Part shown: positions 1-7,814 of the stretch, piece by piece
Layout of the letters: every line of letters starts with the position of its first letter
How positions within the stretch are numbered: position 1 is the stretch's first letter
Assembly: GCF_008123515.1 (NCBI RefSeq)
Contig: NZ_VSSR01000041.1
Span: 1-64,000 of the forward strand
Length of the DNA stretch: 64,000 bases
Direction: 5' to 3'
From: Bradyrhizobium cytisi
GTDB lineage: Bacteria > Pseudomonadota > Alphaproteobacteria > Rhizobiales > Xanthobacteraceae
Program-made: the position numbers and the translations under genes
Notes under the pieces: generated by a model
The model's input: the letters and a program-made list of their open reading frames with translations, nothing else
Database searches by the model: none
Told to the model about the DNA's origin: nothing

Positions 1-122
1 TCGCCGTCGCCGGCAGCAAATACTGAACCGATAAAACTATGACCGTCGGACCGAACGCTCCCGAGAAGGAGACTAGCGGAACCAGCAATTGCGGTTCGTT
101 TCAGAAAATCGCGACGTTTCAT
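1..122 (-). CDS. N-terminus of a Tat-exported protein (cut by window edge)
   Basis: Reading the minus strand from an ATG at 122 gives 40 codons open to the window edge. The peptide begins MKRRDFLKRTAIAGSASLLL, a twin-arginine (Tat) signal with RR-D-F-L-K followed by a hydrophobic stretch, so the product is exported folded to the periplasm. GGAG lies about 6 bases upstream of the ATG, which fixes the start. The mature domain is outside the window, so the function is unknown. Tat substrates often bind metal or redox cofactors, but nothing here shows which. Confidence 0.75.
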   Translation of the reverse strand, partial: MKRRDFLKRTAIAGSASLLLGSVRSDGHSFIGSVFAAGDG

Positions 123-670
123 GAATGTCTCCATTCCGAAATTGCGGTCGCGGTAACGTTCACTTAAACAACGATTGTCCTACCCCGGGGAGCCACCTCC
201 GATTGGCGGCCAGTATGGGCAAGGGCGCCGATTTTAGAAAGCCAAAGATGCGGCTTTGGGTCATTCTCGTCGTTTGTGCAGCTGTGACAGGCGCTTACGA
301 TCTTCCCCAATGAGCGGACAATCTCCGAGCCGATGGGAAGATCTGAAGCGGGCCAACAGCAGAAATAAGGCTTAGTCAGAAGTAGCCACTCGTGATGATC
401 TTCCTGTTCAATCACGTCAGGCGCGGGCGATCATCCTGGCAGGGGAAAGCCGCCAGCGCCACATCGTCGGCGGGTTGACTCTCCGCTTCGGCCGGCCAGT
501 TCGCACGATCCGCGTTAACCCTGTCTTTGATCTTCTCCCCTAGCCGGACTCCCTGGTTCACCTCTGCCGCTAAGCGGCCTTATTAGACCTTTGCAATCGT
601 TCGCCGATTTCTGGAGCTCATTTCTATGAGGATTTGAGCGAGGTTTCTCGTTCGGAGAGCGTGAAATCAG
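123..670. other. gap with no convincing gene
   Basis: About 550 bases upstream of the edge-truncated Tat-substrate gene. Short open frames exist on both strands but have no ribosome binding site, no recognisable domain and no bias toward G/C at third positions. It may carry the promoter of the Tat-substrate gene. I see no repeat or RNA gene in it. Confidence 0.5.
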
Positions 671-1123
671 ATGAGAGTGGCTCTCTTACTCGTTGGCCTC
701 GGTACGCTCGCCGCGATGGAGCTCGAGGCACCGCCGCGCATGACAGAGCCTGTGAACGAGCCGCCTGCTCAGGCAACCACCGGATTGCGCCCCTCACACG
801 ATACACTGACCAAGGCAGACCGGCTCGAAATTCCGCAATTCAGAGCACCGCCGCAGCCGCTTTCCTCGAGCCAACTGATGCATCCGCCGGACCACACTGC
901 GATCGTTGCGCAAGCACCTTCGAAGATCATCGAGCAGCAGAAGGGCAACGCAAGCGGAAACTCCGCGATCATGCTGCCCAGACCTCGGCCCCGGCACGGA
1001 ACTTCCAAGGCAAACGCAGGCGCCAGTGGCCCCAAGCCAGTCGCTGAGGCCAAGCCGTGCCGGTCAGGTGCCTTCGAAAGCCTTTTCAAAGTATTGAACC
1101 TGCAGACGCGATGTCAGACCTAG
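671..1123 (+). CDS. small secreted proline-rich protein, unknown
   Basis: Encodes 150 residues. Residues 1-15 (MRVALLLVGLGTLAA) look like a short signal sequence. The rest is rich in Pro, Ala and Ser, with few aromatic residues and no domain I recognise. The C-terminus carries two cysteines (positions about 130 and 148). The 3' end abuts the eroded end of the P460 pseudogene on the other strand. The neighbourhood is a decaying island, so this could be a recently functional or lineage-specific gene. The call rests on the signal-like start and length only. Confidence 0.5.
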   Translation: MRVALLLVGLGTLAAMELEAPPRMTEPVNEPPAQATTGLRPSHDTLTKADRLEIPQFRAPPQPLSSSQLMHPPDHTAIVAQAPSKIIEQQKGNASGNSAIMLPRPRPRHGTSKANAGASGPKPVAEAKPCRSGAFESLFKVLNLQTRCQT

Positions 1124-1591
1124 CACAAGGATTCCTCTGCGTCAGGACGAGAGCCGACGGCAAACTGTCGGATCCAGCTTCGGAGTTGAACAGCGCGTAT
1201 CCCCATCCGCCGCTTTTCGGGAATCTCTGGCTGTCCTATTCTATGACGAAAGCCTGTGTGAAGACGTCGGGTACATCCACGACGAAAGGCGCCTCCGTAC
1301 TCTTCTTCGGTTTCCATTGGAGCTTCACGATCTTGGAGCCGTCCGGAAGGGCTGGCCGTTGCCTGGAACTCCGGCCTCGTACGCCTCGATCATGGTCGGA
1401 TTGGCGACGATCACTTTGAGTACTTCATCGGTCCGCGCGGAGGAGACCACCGACCAGTCCTCGTATCCTTTGAAGTCGGAGAAGGCGATTCCGTCCGGCG
1501 ATTTCAGGGAGTATTTGTCCTCGGCGTAAGCGGCCGCGCAGCCCAGCGCTGCCGCCGCCATTGCAGTCGAAAGCTTGATTATGCGCCTCAT
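1124..1591 (-). pseudogene. cytochrome P460 family protein, broken
   Basis: The minus strand starts at an ATG at 1591 with a signal peptide (MRRIIKLSTAMAAAALG...AYA) and continues as a cytochrome-P460-like protein (DFKGYEDWSVVSSARTDEVLK, then GVPGNGQPF). A one-base loss near 1343-1345 shifts the frame. In the next frame the family sequence resumes (PDGSKIVKLQWKPKKS, then VVDVPDVFTQAFVIE) and hits TAG at 1236-1238 where a Lys codon is expected. Beyond that, a GGWGYALFN stretch is still visible, but the C-terminal CxxCH haem motif cannot be found. Intact P460 proteins are periplasmic c-type cytochromes with a Lys-haem cross-link. With a frameshift, a stop and no haem site, this copy cannot be functional. 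Confidence 0.85.
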
Positions 1592-1696
1592 GGGTTGTCC
1601 TGTTTGTTGGTCGGTGAGCTTATTTGGCTCACGTTTTCAACGTCCAGGTCGGGCGTACCTTCCTCGGGCAAGAGGCCCAAGTTCTCCGCTCTTCTC

Positions 1697-2218
1697 CTAC
1701 TTGCAGCCGCGGCAAATCGTTAGCTTGTGTTTCAAGGCCTCGTCTCCTTGATCGATCGATTCCTGCCTGGTGACGCCACTTGTCTCCACATTGGGCTTGG
1801 AGGCTTTTGCTGCGCGTGACCTCGTGGGGCGCACCGCCTGGCCTGACGTGTCACTGTCATCGACGGTGCCGACACTAAATCCATCGTAGTCGATGGCTGG
1901 TTGGGCCGACGGCCGAGGCCTGCTTATCACCGGTGTAGATGAGACCTTAGCAGACGCCCCTGACGGGAGGGCATCGCTCGTTGCTGATGACGGCTCGCCG
2001 TTGCGCTTTGCTGGGGGCCTGGAATTTTTGGCAGTCGCTCGTGGCGGCGAGGCTTTTGGCGCAGCCCTTAGTGGCCAAGCGCTCTTGGCCGCCGCACCCT
2101 GTTCAGTCGAGGGCGGAGCAAGCGAGATCGGCGGAGCAAGCGACTGGCCTCTCGCGCTGCCCAACAGCCAAACGCCAACAGACAGCAAGCCAAGGGCAAA
2201 GAGGGTCGCGCTTTTCAT
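1697..2218 (-). CDS. secreted low-complexity protein, unknown
   Basis: Encodes 173 residues. It opens with a clear signal peptide (MKSATLFALGLLSVGVWLLGSARG, about residues 1-24). A long Ala/Pro/Ser/Lys-rich region, probably disordered, follows to about residue 110. The C-terminal part is more acidic and ends in ICRGCK, with a CxxC pair in the last six residues. It is probably periplasmic or surface-exposed. No family is recognised. The coding call is supported by the signal peptide and the uninterrupted frame; no strong Shine-Dalgarno sequence was seen. Confidence 0.5.
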   Translation of the reverse strand: MKSATLFALGLLSVGVWLLGSARGQSLAPPISLAPPSTEQGAAAKSAWPLRAAPKASPPRATAKNSRPPAKRNGEPSSATSDALPSGASAKVSSTPVISRPRPSAQPAIDYDGFSVGTVDDSDTSGQAVRPTRSRAAKASKPNVETSGVTRQESIDQGDEALKHKLTICRGCK

Positions 2219-2671
2219 CCGCGTCCTTCAAAACGGCTTTGGTCGAACAATTGATCGCCTGACTCTCCGAGCCACGCGATCTTGAAAATATCCAGTATTC
2301 ACATGGCGATCAAAAGTTGACGGAAATGGGGACGAGCGGCGGTCGTCGTTGACGGTTGGGAGGGCGGCGTGAAGGAGTTGAGCCATCGCTCGAAATGCGG
2401 TCCAATCATTCACGTCGAACTCGACCGCGTCCCAGCAGTCCCTTCTTGCCGCCAGCGGACACCGACCCATGACGGCGAACGCGTCAGGACAGGTTTATCG
2501 AAGCCGGCGGCAAACAGCCGAAATTGACTTCTTGATGATTTTCAAGAGGCCCGCAGGAACTCACTCCCGGATCCAGCTAGTTGAGCAGGAGCGCCCCGCT
2601 TGACAGGCCACTCCTGAGAGGGATCTTCAAATCCCGGAATTCGCCTGCGGGAGGCATGGTGCTTTGCACGA
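2219..2671. other. gap, no supported gene
   Basis: Contains an 80-codon minus-strand frame (2228-2470) without a ribosome binding site and some plus-strand shadows. None shows a domain or signal peptide, so I do not call a gene. No inverted repeats or RNA genes were noticed. Confidence 0.4.
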
Positions 2672-2878
2672 TCACCGATCTTGGTTGGGGACCCATTCCT
2701 CCGCGGTTGAGTCCCACTGATGGGTTTCGTCGAACTGTCTCCAGAGCGGGCGGATTGGCCTGCTTTCAAGTTTCTGTCGTTTTGCATTCAGTGCGCTGAG
2801 TTGAACGACAACTGCGCCAGCCATCATCGCCCATTCGCGAGCGTTATATCGGGAATTCCATTTGACTATCGCGAGCAT
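2672..2878 (-). CDS. short hypothetical protein
   Basis: A 68-residue frame whose ATG at 2878 is preceded by AAGGAGG with six bases between, one of the best ribosome binding sites in this island. The N-terminus (MLAIVKWNSRYNAREWAMMAGAVVVQL) has a weakly hydrophobic patch that might associate with the membrane. The rest is charged. No family is recognised. The start signal is the main evidence, and decayed surroundings mean it could be a remnant. Confidence 0.4.
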   Translation of the reverse strand: MLAIVKWNSRYNAREWAMMAGAVVVQLSALNAKRQKLESRPIRPLWRQFDETHQWDSTAEEWVPNQDR

Positions 2879-3011
2879 CGGATGCCTCCTTCAACGTAAG
2901 AAGCCGTCGCCACCATAGCCCGCGCCAAGAACACAGGGATGTAAAGTACTTCACAGTCGGCAACATCTTAGACATAGCCGCACGCAATCCAATCAGGGGG
3001 CATGCGTCGGG

Positions 3012-3080
3012 GTCGGCTCGACGTCTCTTTCCGCACGAATGGACCCTGAGGATTCGCGCGAGGTCATTTCGGCGTATCAA
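3012..3080 (+). pseudogene. inverted fragment of a class III adenylate cyclase
   Basis: The plus strand encodes VGSTSLSARMDPEDSREVIS followed by AYQ. This is the start of the class III nucleotide cyclase domain, which in intact proteins directly follows the MFSD motif (MFSD-L-VGST...). Here MFSD is on the opposite strand just downstream (ending at 3092), so this piece appears inverted within the same decayed gene. No start codon or intact domain remains. Confidence 0.65.
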
Positions 3081-3091
3081 AATGCGTCCGG

Positions 3092-3363
3092 GTCCGAGAA
3101 CATCACGGTGACCTGGGGCTCGGCGGTTCCTTTCTCAGCTTCGTGGCATACTGAAGAACCCGGTGGCTCCGGTGTGCCGAACTGAGCACTCAAGCAGGCG
3201 ATGCCGTCGAGCAGCTTGCGGCGATGCCCAACGATTCCGACGCCAAGGTCCTTCAAGTCCTCCGCCATCAAGTCGACAGGACCGCATCATTGATCTCGTT
3301 CTGGCGGAATGCCGCCTCATATTGTTCGAGGCCGAGCCTCCTCAGCCATCATCCGAGATCCAT
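3092..3363 (-). pseudogene. SAM-domain adenylate cyclase, 5' part, broken
   Basis: From ATG at 3363 the minus strand reads MDLG, then TGA where Arg is usual, then WLRRLGLEQYEAAFRQNEI and, after a frameshift near NDAVLST, MAEDLKDLGV and GHRRKLLDGIACL. That is a SAM domain of the type found at the N-terminus of bacterial adenylate cyclases. It ends with QVTVMFSD, the beginning of the cyclase domain. The next expected residues (LVGST...) are on the opposite strand at 3012-3080. A premature stop, a frameshift and the rearrangement make this a pseudogene. Intact members make cAMP and often carry C-terminal ATPase/TPR regions, which are not visible here. Confidence 0.75.
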
Positions 3364-3604
3364 GACAGTGCCCCAGTTCGCCTAGCGCCGCATGCTCTCC
3401 TAGGCGATATCGCCTGTCTAGGGGAATGTCCTCTTGAAGTCAAAACGGCGGTAGACGCCGAGCTGAATCGCGTCCGGTTCTCCCCTGACAGCCGACATGA
3501 CGCGCGTTCAAGCCACCTTCGGTTAGGGGCCAACGGACTAAACCGCTCGCGCGGTAGGACTCCGCGGCTGCCGACGGAGCCAAGAGGATAGCGCGGCGGG
3601 ACGT

Positions 3605-3648
3605 CCTGTCTTGAGATCGAGGGTTTCGACAACCTCACTCAAGACAGG
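3605..3648. repeat. 11-bp perfect inverted repeat before integrase remnant
   Basis: CCTGTCTTGAG (3605-3615) and CTCAAGACAGG (3638-3648) are exact reverse complements separated by 22 bases. The right arm ends 9 bases before the ATG of the integrase fragment. It could be a recombination or regulatory site of the lost mobile element, or a hairpin in its leader. Confidence 0.7.
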
Positions 3649-3657
3649 AGCATCCCC

Positions 3658-3834
3658 ATGACCGACGAGGCCATGAGCCCATTGCGGCGGCGCATGATCG
3701 AAGACATGACGATCCGCAAGTTAGCGCCGAAGACCCAACAAGGCCATATCCGCACTATCAAGGATTTTGCTGCTTTATTTGCGCATCGTGTGACCGTTCA
3801 GCTCGCTCAGTGCGGCCCGAGCTTGTGCCCAGGT
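3658..3834 (+). pseudogene. tyrosine recombinase/integrase N-terminal fragment
   Basis: ATG at 3658, preceded by GACAGGAG, starts a 58-residue frame: MTDEAMSPLRRRMIEDMTIR, then KLAPKTQQGHIRTIKDFAA. This is the SAM-like core-binding N-terminus of the phage-type integrases that accompany IS91-like elements. Similarity stops at about residue 42, after which the frame runs through unrelated sequence to TGA. The catalytic domain (R-H-R-Y) is absent, so the recombinase is dead. It marks a past insertion or excision event at the edge of the island. Confidence 0.7.
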
Positions 3835-4060
3835 TGACTCCGGACCCGATCAAGCAAAAATATGCTCAGACCGTAGTGTCGATGCGGATTTGTTCAAGCA
3901 AGTCTACTTGACCTCGATCTTGGAGTTCCCGAGATCACCACCGGCGAGGTTTTGGTGAACATAGAGCCGAATGAGTCCTCGGGCATAAAGTAGCCGAAAC
4001 GCTGCCATTTGCGTAGCGGATGCTACCCCTTGCTCGTGGTTTTCGAGGAGTAGCAGCAAC

Positions 4061-4237
4061 ATGAAGCAACACACCTCTGAAGCTTTTTCCACCACAGCGA
4101 TCTACTCGACACCGCTCGTGCTGATGGGCACCGCGATGCCGCCAAGAGATCCCGATGAAGACGAGGAGGACGACGACGACGAAGAGGAAGATGACACTGA
4201 AGAACCGCCGGTCGTGCGCGAGCCGGACGAAGACTAG
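4061..4237 (+). CDS. small highly acidic protein, unknown
   Basis: Encodes 58 residues. After MKQHTSEAFSTTAIYSTPLV the protein becomes almost purely Asp/Glu (PDEDEEDDDDEEEDD, about residues 34-48) and ends PVVREPDED. GAGGAG lies about 10 bases upstream of the ATG. Short acidic proteins of this style are, as I recall, common in Bradyrhizobium genomes. The role is unknown; the charge would suit binding a basic protein or cations, which is inference only. It sits just upstream of a GcrA-like gene on the same strand (37 bases between). Confidence 0.65.
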   Translation: MKQHTSEAFSTTAIYSTPLVLMGTAMPPRDPDEDEEDDDDEEEDDTEEPPVVREPDED

Positions 4238-4274
4238 GCTAGCGTGTTCGGCAGTCAGCGCTATAATATCTCCC

Positions 4275-4604
4275 ATGGGCTGGGATGCGAAAGACATAGC
4301 GCTCCTCAATAGGCTCTGGTCCGCAGGACAGAGCGCGGCGCAGATAGCACGTCGTCTCGGGTGCAGTCGTAACGCGGTCTGCGGTATGCTGACCCGTCTG
4401 GGCCTGAAGCGCGGCCACAAGCCGCCCACAGCAACGCCCAAGATAAGGCCGCCCCGAAAGCTGAGCCCGACGTCCCCGGCAGCCTGCGTCCGTCCAGTCG
4501 CACGGAAGGTGTCGCGGAACACAGCGGAGAGGCGGCAGCCCAAGGAATTCAGCAAGCAGCAGCTCTACTCCATGCTGGCTGAGGCGGTCAGAAATACTGG
4601 GTAA
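4275..4604 (+). CDS. GcrA-family cell-cycle-type regulator
   Basis: Encodes 109 residues starting MGWDAKDIALLNRLWSAGQS. The N-terminal helix-turn-helix reads QIARRLGCSRNAVCGMLTRL (residues about 22-41), as in GcrA, a small alphaproteobacterial protein that binds methylated GANTC DNA and sigma-70 to set cell-cycle transcription. The remainder is a basic Pro-rich linker and a short C-terminal helix (KQQLYSMLAEAVRN). I chose the ATG at 4275 because family similarity begins exactly there; a longer upstream frame overlaps the acidic gene in another frame. It is shorter than canonical GcrA (about 170 residues), so it is probably an island paralogue rather than the essential copy. Confidence 0.8.
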   Translation: MGWDAKDIALLNRLWSAGQSAAQIARRLGCSRNAVCGMLTRLGLKRGHKPPTATPKIRPPRKLSPTSPAACVRPVARKVSRNTAERRQPKEFSKQQLYSMLAEAVRNTG

Positions 4605-4796
4605 GAACTCACCACGAACGTCGTTGCGCTCCCGTCAGTGCCTGGCCCAGTTCGACGGGTTCGGCTGTCGTATACCTTCCCAAGGCTTCGTCTGCTTCGG
4701 ATCAGAAGCGGCGATCAACGCGAGTGCTACGCCGCATCCGGTCTACCGCCAACAGCCGACGTGAGAACGGCGGCAGCTTTGGTCGGCTGGTTTGAT

Positions 4797-5015
4797 CTAC
4801 TTGTTAGCCTCACCGGACGGCCCACGGACGTCTTTTGTGACGCGTTGCTCGATATCCGCCATCGTTCTGGCGAACGCTTCGCGCAGTTGCTCCGCGTGAG
4901 CTGCACTCTCCGGTTCACTGAGATATGCAATCTTAATCAGCAGCCTGTTCAACAAATGTGTGATCCGTAGATTTTCCGAGTGCCGGGATCGCAGGGCCGT
5001 GATTTGCCGGCGCAT
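4797..5015 (-). CDS. hypothetical protein
   Basis: A 72-residue frame from ATG at 5015 with a helix-rich composition (RRQITALRSRHSENLRITHL, then LREAFARTMADIEQRV). The same frame is open further upstream, but that part reads like non-coding basic sequence. No strong Shine-Dalgarno sequence and no recognised family. It could be a regulator-like small protein, but nothing in the sequence shows it. Confidence 0.3.
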   Translation of the reverse strand: MRRQITALRSRHSENLRITHLLNRLLIKIAYLSEPESAAHAEQLREAFARTMADIEQRVTKDVRGPSGEANK

Positions 5016-5819
5016 CTCAGCAAGATCGAGAGTTTCGTGTTTCGATGACCTCTTCAAAATGACACTCGCACGTGGCCAGCAAACGAAGCCGACCCGCCGA
5101 GTATGATGGCGCGAGGGCTTCGCCTGGGTAGGGGCCGGACGGGGCAATGTCCGGTGCGCAAAAGCTAACCCTTCAATGCGCCGCCGCAATCAAAGCCTCA
5201 AATTAAGATTGATGTCCGCGCTGCGGGTTAATTCTGGAACTGATCAGGTTTAGTCTGCTCACGATGCTCCTGCGAGGTGAGGTTAATTCTCTTTCGCCGC
5301 GATGCTCGCAGGTTCATCCAAAAGGCACCAAGCCTGCAATGATGAAAAAGACTGTCCGACAATTCAGCAAAAAGCGGGATCATGAAAACCGATCTCGATC
5401 CTCATGGGGCCGATGCATGGCGCCTGTGGCCCATTGAAAATCTAGCGTGTGTTGCAGCCTAGCAATATCCAACAGCACCTTCTGCCTTCATGATGGCCTT
5501 CATCCGGTCAGTAATTTGACCAGCGAGACCGGCTGGGCTCGGCACATTGTTTCGGCGGGGCGGTGTGCCGAGCCGCCGCCGCGCGTCATAACCACCGCGG
5601 GACGGTGATTCTCGATTGCGTTCTGAGGGGATCCAACCTGGACGACCAATTTTATAGTAGCGCGATGGAAGTGGGCTTCAGAAGCCACAAGCCCGCCCTT
5701 GCTCGCCGGAGCGATGCCTCCCGGGACGTTTTCGAGACGTGTCGATAGGTGCCGGAGATCCGATCGAGCTCGAAGAATACCTGATCCTCCGGGTCCAATT
5801 ATCGTGTCCGCTCATCGTC
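5016..5819. other. non-coding stretch downstream of the relaxase gene
   Basis: About 800 bases with no supported gene. It has a 10-base direct repeat GGTTAATTCT at 5226-5235 and 5281-5290, and an 11-bp inverted repeat at 5536-5574 annotated separately. It separates the mobilisation cassette from the integrase-remnant side of the island and may include an element end, but no target-site duplication could be identified by eye. Confidence 0.4.
5536..5574. repeat. 11-bp perfect inverted repeat near mobilisation genes
   Basis: GGCTCGGCACA (5536-5546) and TGTGCCGAGCC (5564-5574) are exact reverse complements with a 17-base loop. It lies about 245 bases past the 3' end of the relaxase gene. There is no T-run on either side, so it is not a typical rho-independent terminator. 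It might be part of an origin of transfer or a transcript-end structure. Confidence 0.65.
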
Positions 5820-6875
5820 TCACTTGTGACCGCGTAGGTCGGCATTGCCCCCCTGCTCTTTGCCGCGGCGCCGGGAATTCGCAAGCTCCAAAAGCTCGTT
5901 CTTCAACACAGGCCGACGGGTTTCGACAGCGGGCATGTCTTTGACGAATTGCCGAACTTGGCGAGCTAACTCGTGATCTGCTGCCGCTCCAGAGCGCTGC
6001 AGCTCCGCGGCATAGTCGAGATATCGCCGCCGGATCGCGTCCTGACGTGGCTTGATCTTTTCGTCCCAAGGATGTTTAGCAGGCTTGCCGCCGTTCACCT
6101 CCGAAAGCACCTCCTTTCGCGCGAGCCGATGAACATCGGGCGTGATCCTTCGCTTGCGTAAAGCGAGCACGGCCCCGCGATCGGCCTTTCGAACCCGTCC
6201 GCGGGTTCGCCGCGGCGTTGCCTCCGCCGCGATCCCGCGAAGCCGGAGTTCGCCAGCGAACCGCTCCCGCCAGGCCTGAAGATCCGCCTTACGGGGGTTG
6301 AGGCGACTGCCGTTATGCCCCGGGGATCGAGCGGTCAAGTGCACGTGAGGGTGCTTGTCATCGAGGTGCTGGACGAAAACATAGTCGTGATTGTCGCCGA
6401 ATGTCTCGATAGCAAATGCCCGGGCTGAATCCTTGACTGCCACGGCATCGGTGCCGGCCGGCATCGACAGAATGATGTTGATCGAAAGCGATCCATCACG
6501 GCGGCGCTTGTCGTCGAGACCGGCATCATCCTCCCACCGTTGCTGTAGATCTTTCAATCCGGAACGACCCGCCAGCGTCGCGCCCTGCTCTGTTTCCGCA
6601 TCGAGCTCGCCGTTTCGCGTGATGTATGCCAGGTGCGACTTGAGATGCGCCGCGCCCTTTGTGCGACCAGTGATCTTGACCATCACCTCTGGTGCTCGGC
6701 GCACGATGCGTTCGAGCTTTGCACGCATCGCCGGCGCAAGGCGGCCGGGAGCGGCCGGATCGGGGATATCCCACTCGGCCCGCCGTGGACGCCGATTGGG
6801 CGTCTCCCAGACATACGAGATCGGCGGAAGTTCGGAGGCGAGGTCGATCGGCCGAGGGGAGGAGCGCCGGCTCAT
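5820..6875 (-). CDS. relaxase / mobilisation nuclease (VirD2-MobA type)
   Basis: Encodes 351 residues. The relaxase would nick one strand at the origin of transfer, stay attached through a tyrosine and pilot the strand into a recipient. The metal-binding signature HLDDKHPHVHLTARSPG is present near residues 170-186 (HPHVH triad), followed by GSRLNPRKADLQAWRERFA as in PF03432-type relaxases. The N-terminal half holds KITGRTKGAAHLKSHLAYIT, which fits the start of the nuclease domain. The C-terminus is basic. I set the start at ATG 6875 because it forms an ATGA overlap with the mobC-like stop; an upstream TTG at 6890 is less likely. It looks intact, unlike most of the island. Confidence 0.85.
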   Translation of the reverse strand: MSRRSSPRPIDLASELPPISYVWETPNRRPRRAEWDIPDPAAPGRLAPAMRAKLERIVRRAPEVMVKITGRTKGAAHLKSHLAYITRNGELDAETEQGATLAGRSGLKDLQQRWEDDAGLDDKRRRDGSLSINIILSMPAGTDAVAVKDSARAFAIETFGDNHDYVFVQHLDDKHPHVHLTARSPGHNGSRLNPRKADLQAWRERFAGELRLRGIAAEATPRRTRGRVRKADRGAVLALRKRRITPDVHRLARKEVLSEVNGGKPAKHPWDEKIKPRQDAIRRRYLDYAAELQRSGAAADHELARQVRQFVKDMPAVETRRPVLKNELLELANSRRRGKEQGGNADLRGHK

Positions 6876-7390
6876 CGCCACCCATCCCAATAATCCGCGT
6901 TGCCGTTCAGCGCATTACGTAATTGCGCGAGCTCTCTTTCAATGACCAATTTGGCCTCTTGGATTACCGACAGATCCGGCTCAACCGCTGTGCCCTGCAG
7001 CACACTGGTGTTTGCGGCCCGCGCGATCTGGTTGATGTTGCCGCCGATCCGGTTGAGCTCACGAACGATCGCGCGAAGCACATCATGCTCGTGCGGGGAA
7101 TGCTGCACGGGCGACGCCAATCGTGAGCGCACCAGCGCGACAATCCAGCCGGTGCGGGTCATGCCGCGCTGATGTGAAACTTCCGCGAGCTGCCGCATCT
7201 CGCTTTCGCGAAATCGCACCGTCACCTTCTCCGGCCGTCCGACCGGCAACGCCAAGGTGCGCGGCGCCGGTACAGCTAGGGCATCGGCAATGAGACGCCG
7301 CAGCAGCGCGGACTTGCCGCCCTGGGTGGCCGCAAAAGCGGAGAACTGCGTCGCGACTTCGTCGGAAACGCGAAGCGAGATCAGAGCCAT
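6872..7390 (-). CDS. MobC-like relaxosome accessory protein
   Basis: Encodes 172 residues. The C-terminal half carries LRAIVRELNRIGGNINQIAR, the typical MobC core found next to relaxases. The N-terminal half has MALISLRVSDEVATQFSAFA, which resembles a ribbon-helix-helix DNA-binding start, plus a second such segment (VTVRFRESEMRQLAEVS). It probably binds oriT and helps the relaxase open the DNA. ATG at 7390 has GGAG about 5 bases upstream. The stop overlaps the relaxase ATG (ATGA), so the two are translationally coupled. Confidence 0.8.
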   Translation of the reverse strand: MALISLRVSDEVATQFSAFAATQGGKSALLRRLIADALAVPAPRTLALPVGRPEKVTVRFRESEMRQLAEVSHQRGMTRTGWIVALVRSRLASPVQHSPHEHDVLRAIVRELNRIGGNINQIARAANTSVLQGTAVEPDLSVIQEAKLVIERELAQLRNALNGNADYWDGWR

Positions 7391-7440
7391 GCACTCCAAT
7401 CCCTATCGCGAATACATCGCTGGCGCGAAGCCTATCCTAC
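7391..7440 (+). other. possible origin of transfer (weak)
   Basis: The 46-base gap upstream of the MobC-like gene contains TATCCTAC at 7433-7440, one base from the YATCCTGY nick core of RP4/VirD2-type transfer origins. The position next to mobC is a usual one for oriT. No long inverted repeat accompanies it, so the call is tentative. Confidence 0.2.
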
Positions 7441-7814
7441 ACTAGAAAACGCAAATCCTTCCACACCCTCCATGTTGGTTCAAACCAACGGTCTCGGGAT
7501 TCAAAGTTCGGCAGTTGCTGCAGGTGAGATCCAATCCAACCGACGATCGATGCGGAGAATGCCTCCGGGAATGACGCAGCCGTCGCCCCTAATCCTTGTG
7601 CTCCACGAACGCCGTGCGCGCGGATCGGCAATATTCGCACCGAGTGTGTGGACCGCGGCTTTCCAGCAGCCTCCGGCCTCTCTACAGCGCTGTGGGGGGC
7701 GCGTTCGGCCTCCGGCTGCTGCGCTAACGCGCCATCCTTTGGATGGGAAATCCGCTCCGCCGGCGCACCATCTGCAGCAGCGTTTCTGAGGGGGCTGTCT
7801 AGGACCAGCTTCAT
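7437..7814 (-). CDS. hypothetical protein of the mobilisation cassette
   Basis: Encodes 125 residues, starting MKLVLDSPLRNAAADGAPAE. The middle is Ala/Pro/Arg-rich; the C-terminus has more defined sequence (SIVGWIGSHLQQLPNFESRD, then WFEPTWRVWKDLRF). The ATG at 7814 overlaps the stop of the preceding gene as ATGA, which argues that it is really translated. I recognise no domain. Its position between a larger unknown gene and mobC suggests a transfer-related or host-interaction role, but that is inference. Confidence 0.55.
   Translation of the reverse strand: MKLVLDSPLRNAAADGAPAERISHPKDGALAQQPEAERAPHSAVERPEAAGKPRSTHSVRILPIRAHGVRGAQGLGATAASFPEAFSASIVGWIGSHLQQLPNFESRDRWFEPTWRVWKDLRFLV

Noticed and set aside
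2228..2470. 80-codon minus-strand frame with some protein-like residues
   Set aside because: No ribosome binding site, family or signal; left as uncertain non-coding sequence.
3163..3591. Plus-strand frame of 142 codons
   Set aside because: Covers the antisense of the SAM-domain cyclase remnant; its apparent sequence is the complement of that domain.
7473..7486. TTGGTT-CA-AACCAA palindrome in the mobilisation cassette
   Set aside because: Lies inside a coding frame and is short; chance occurrence is likely.
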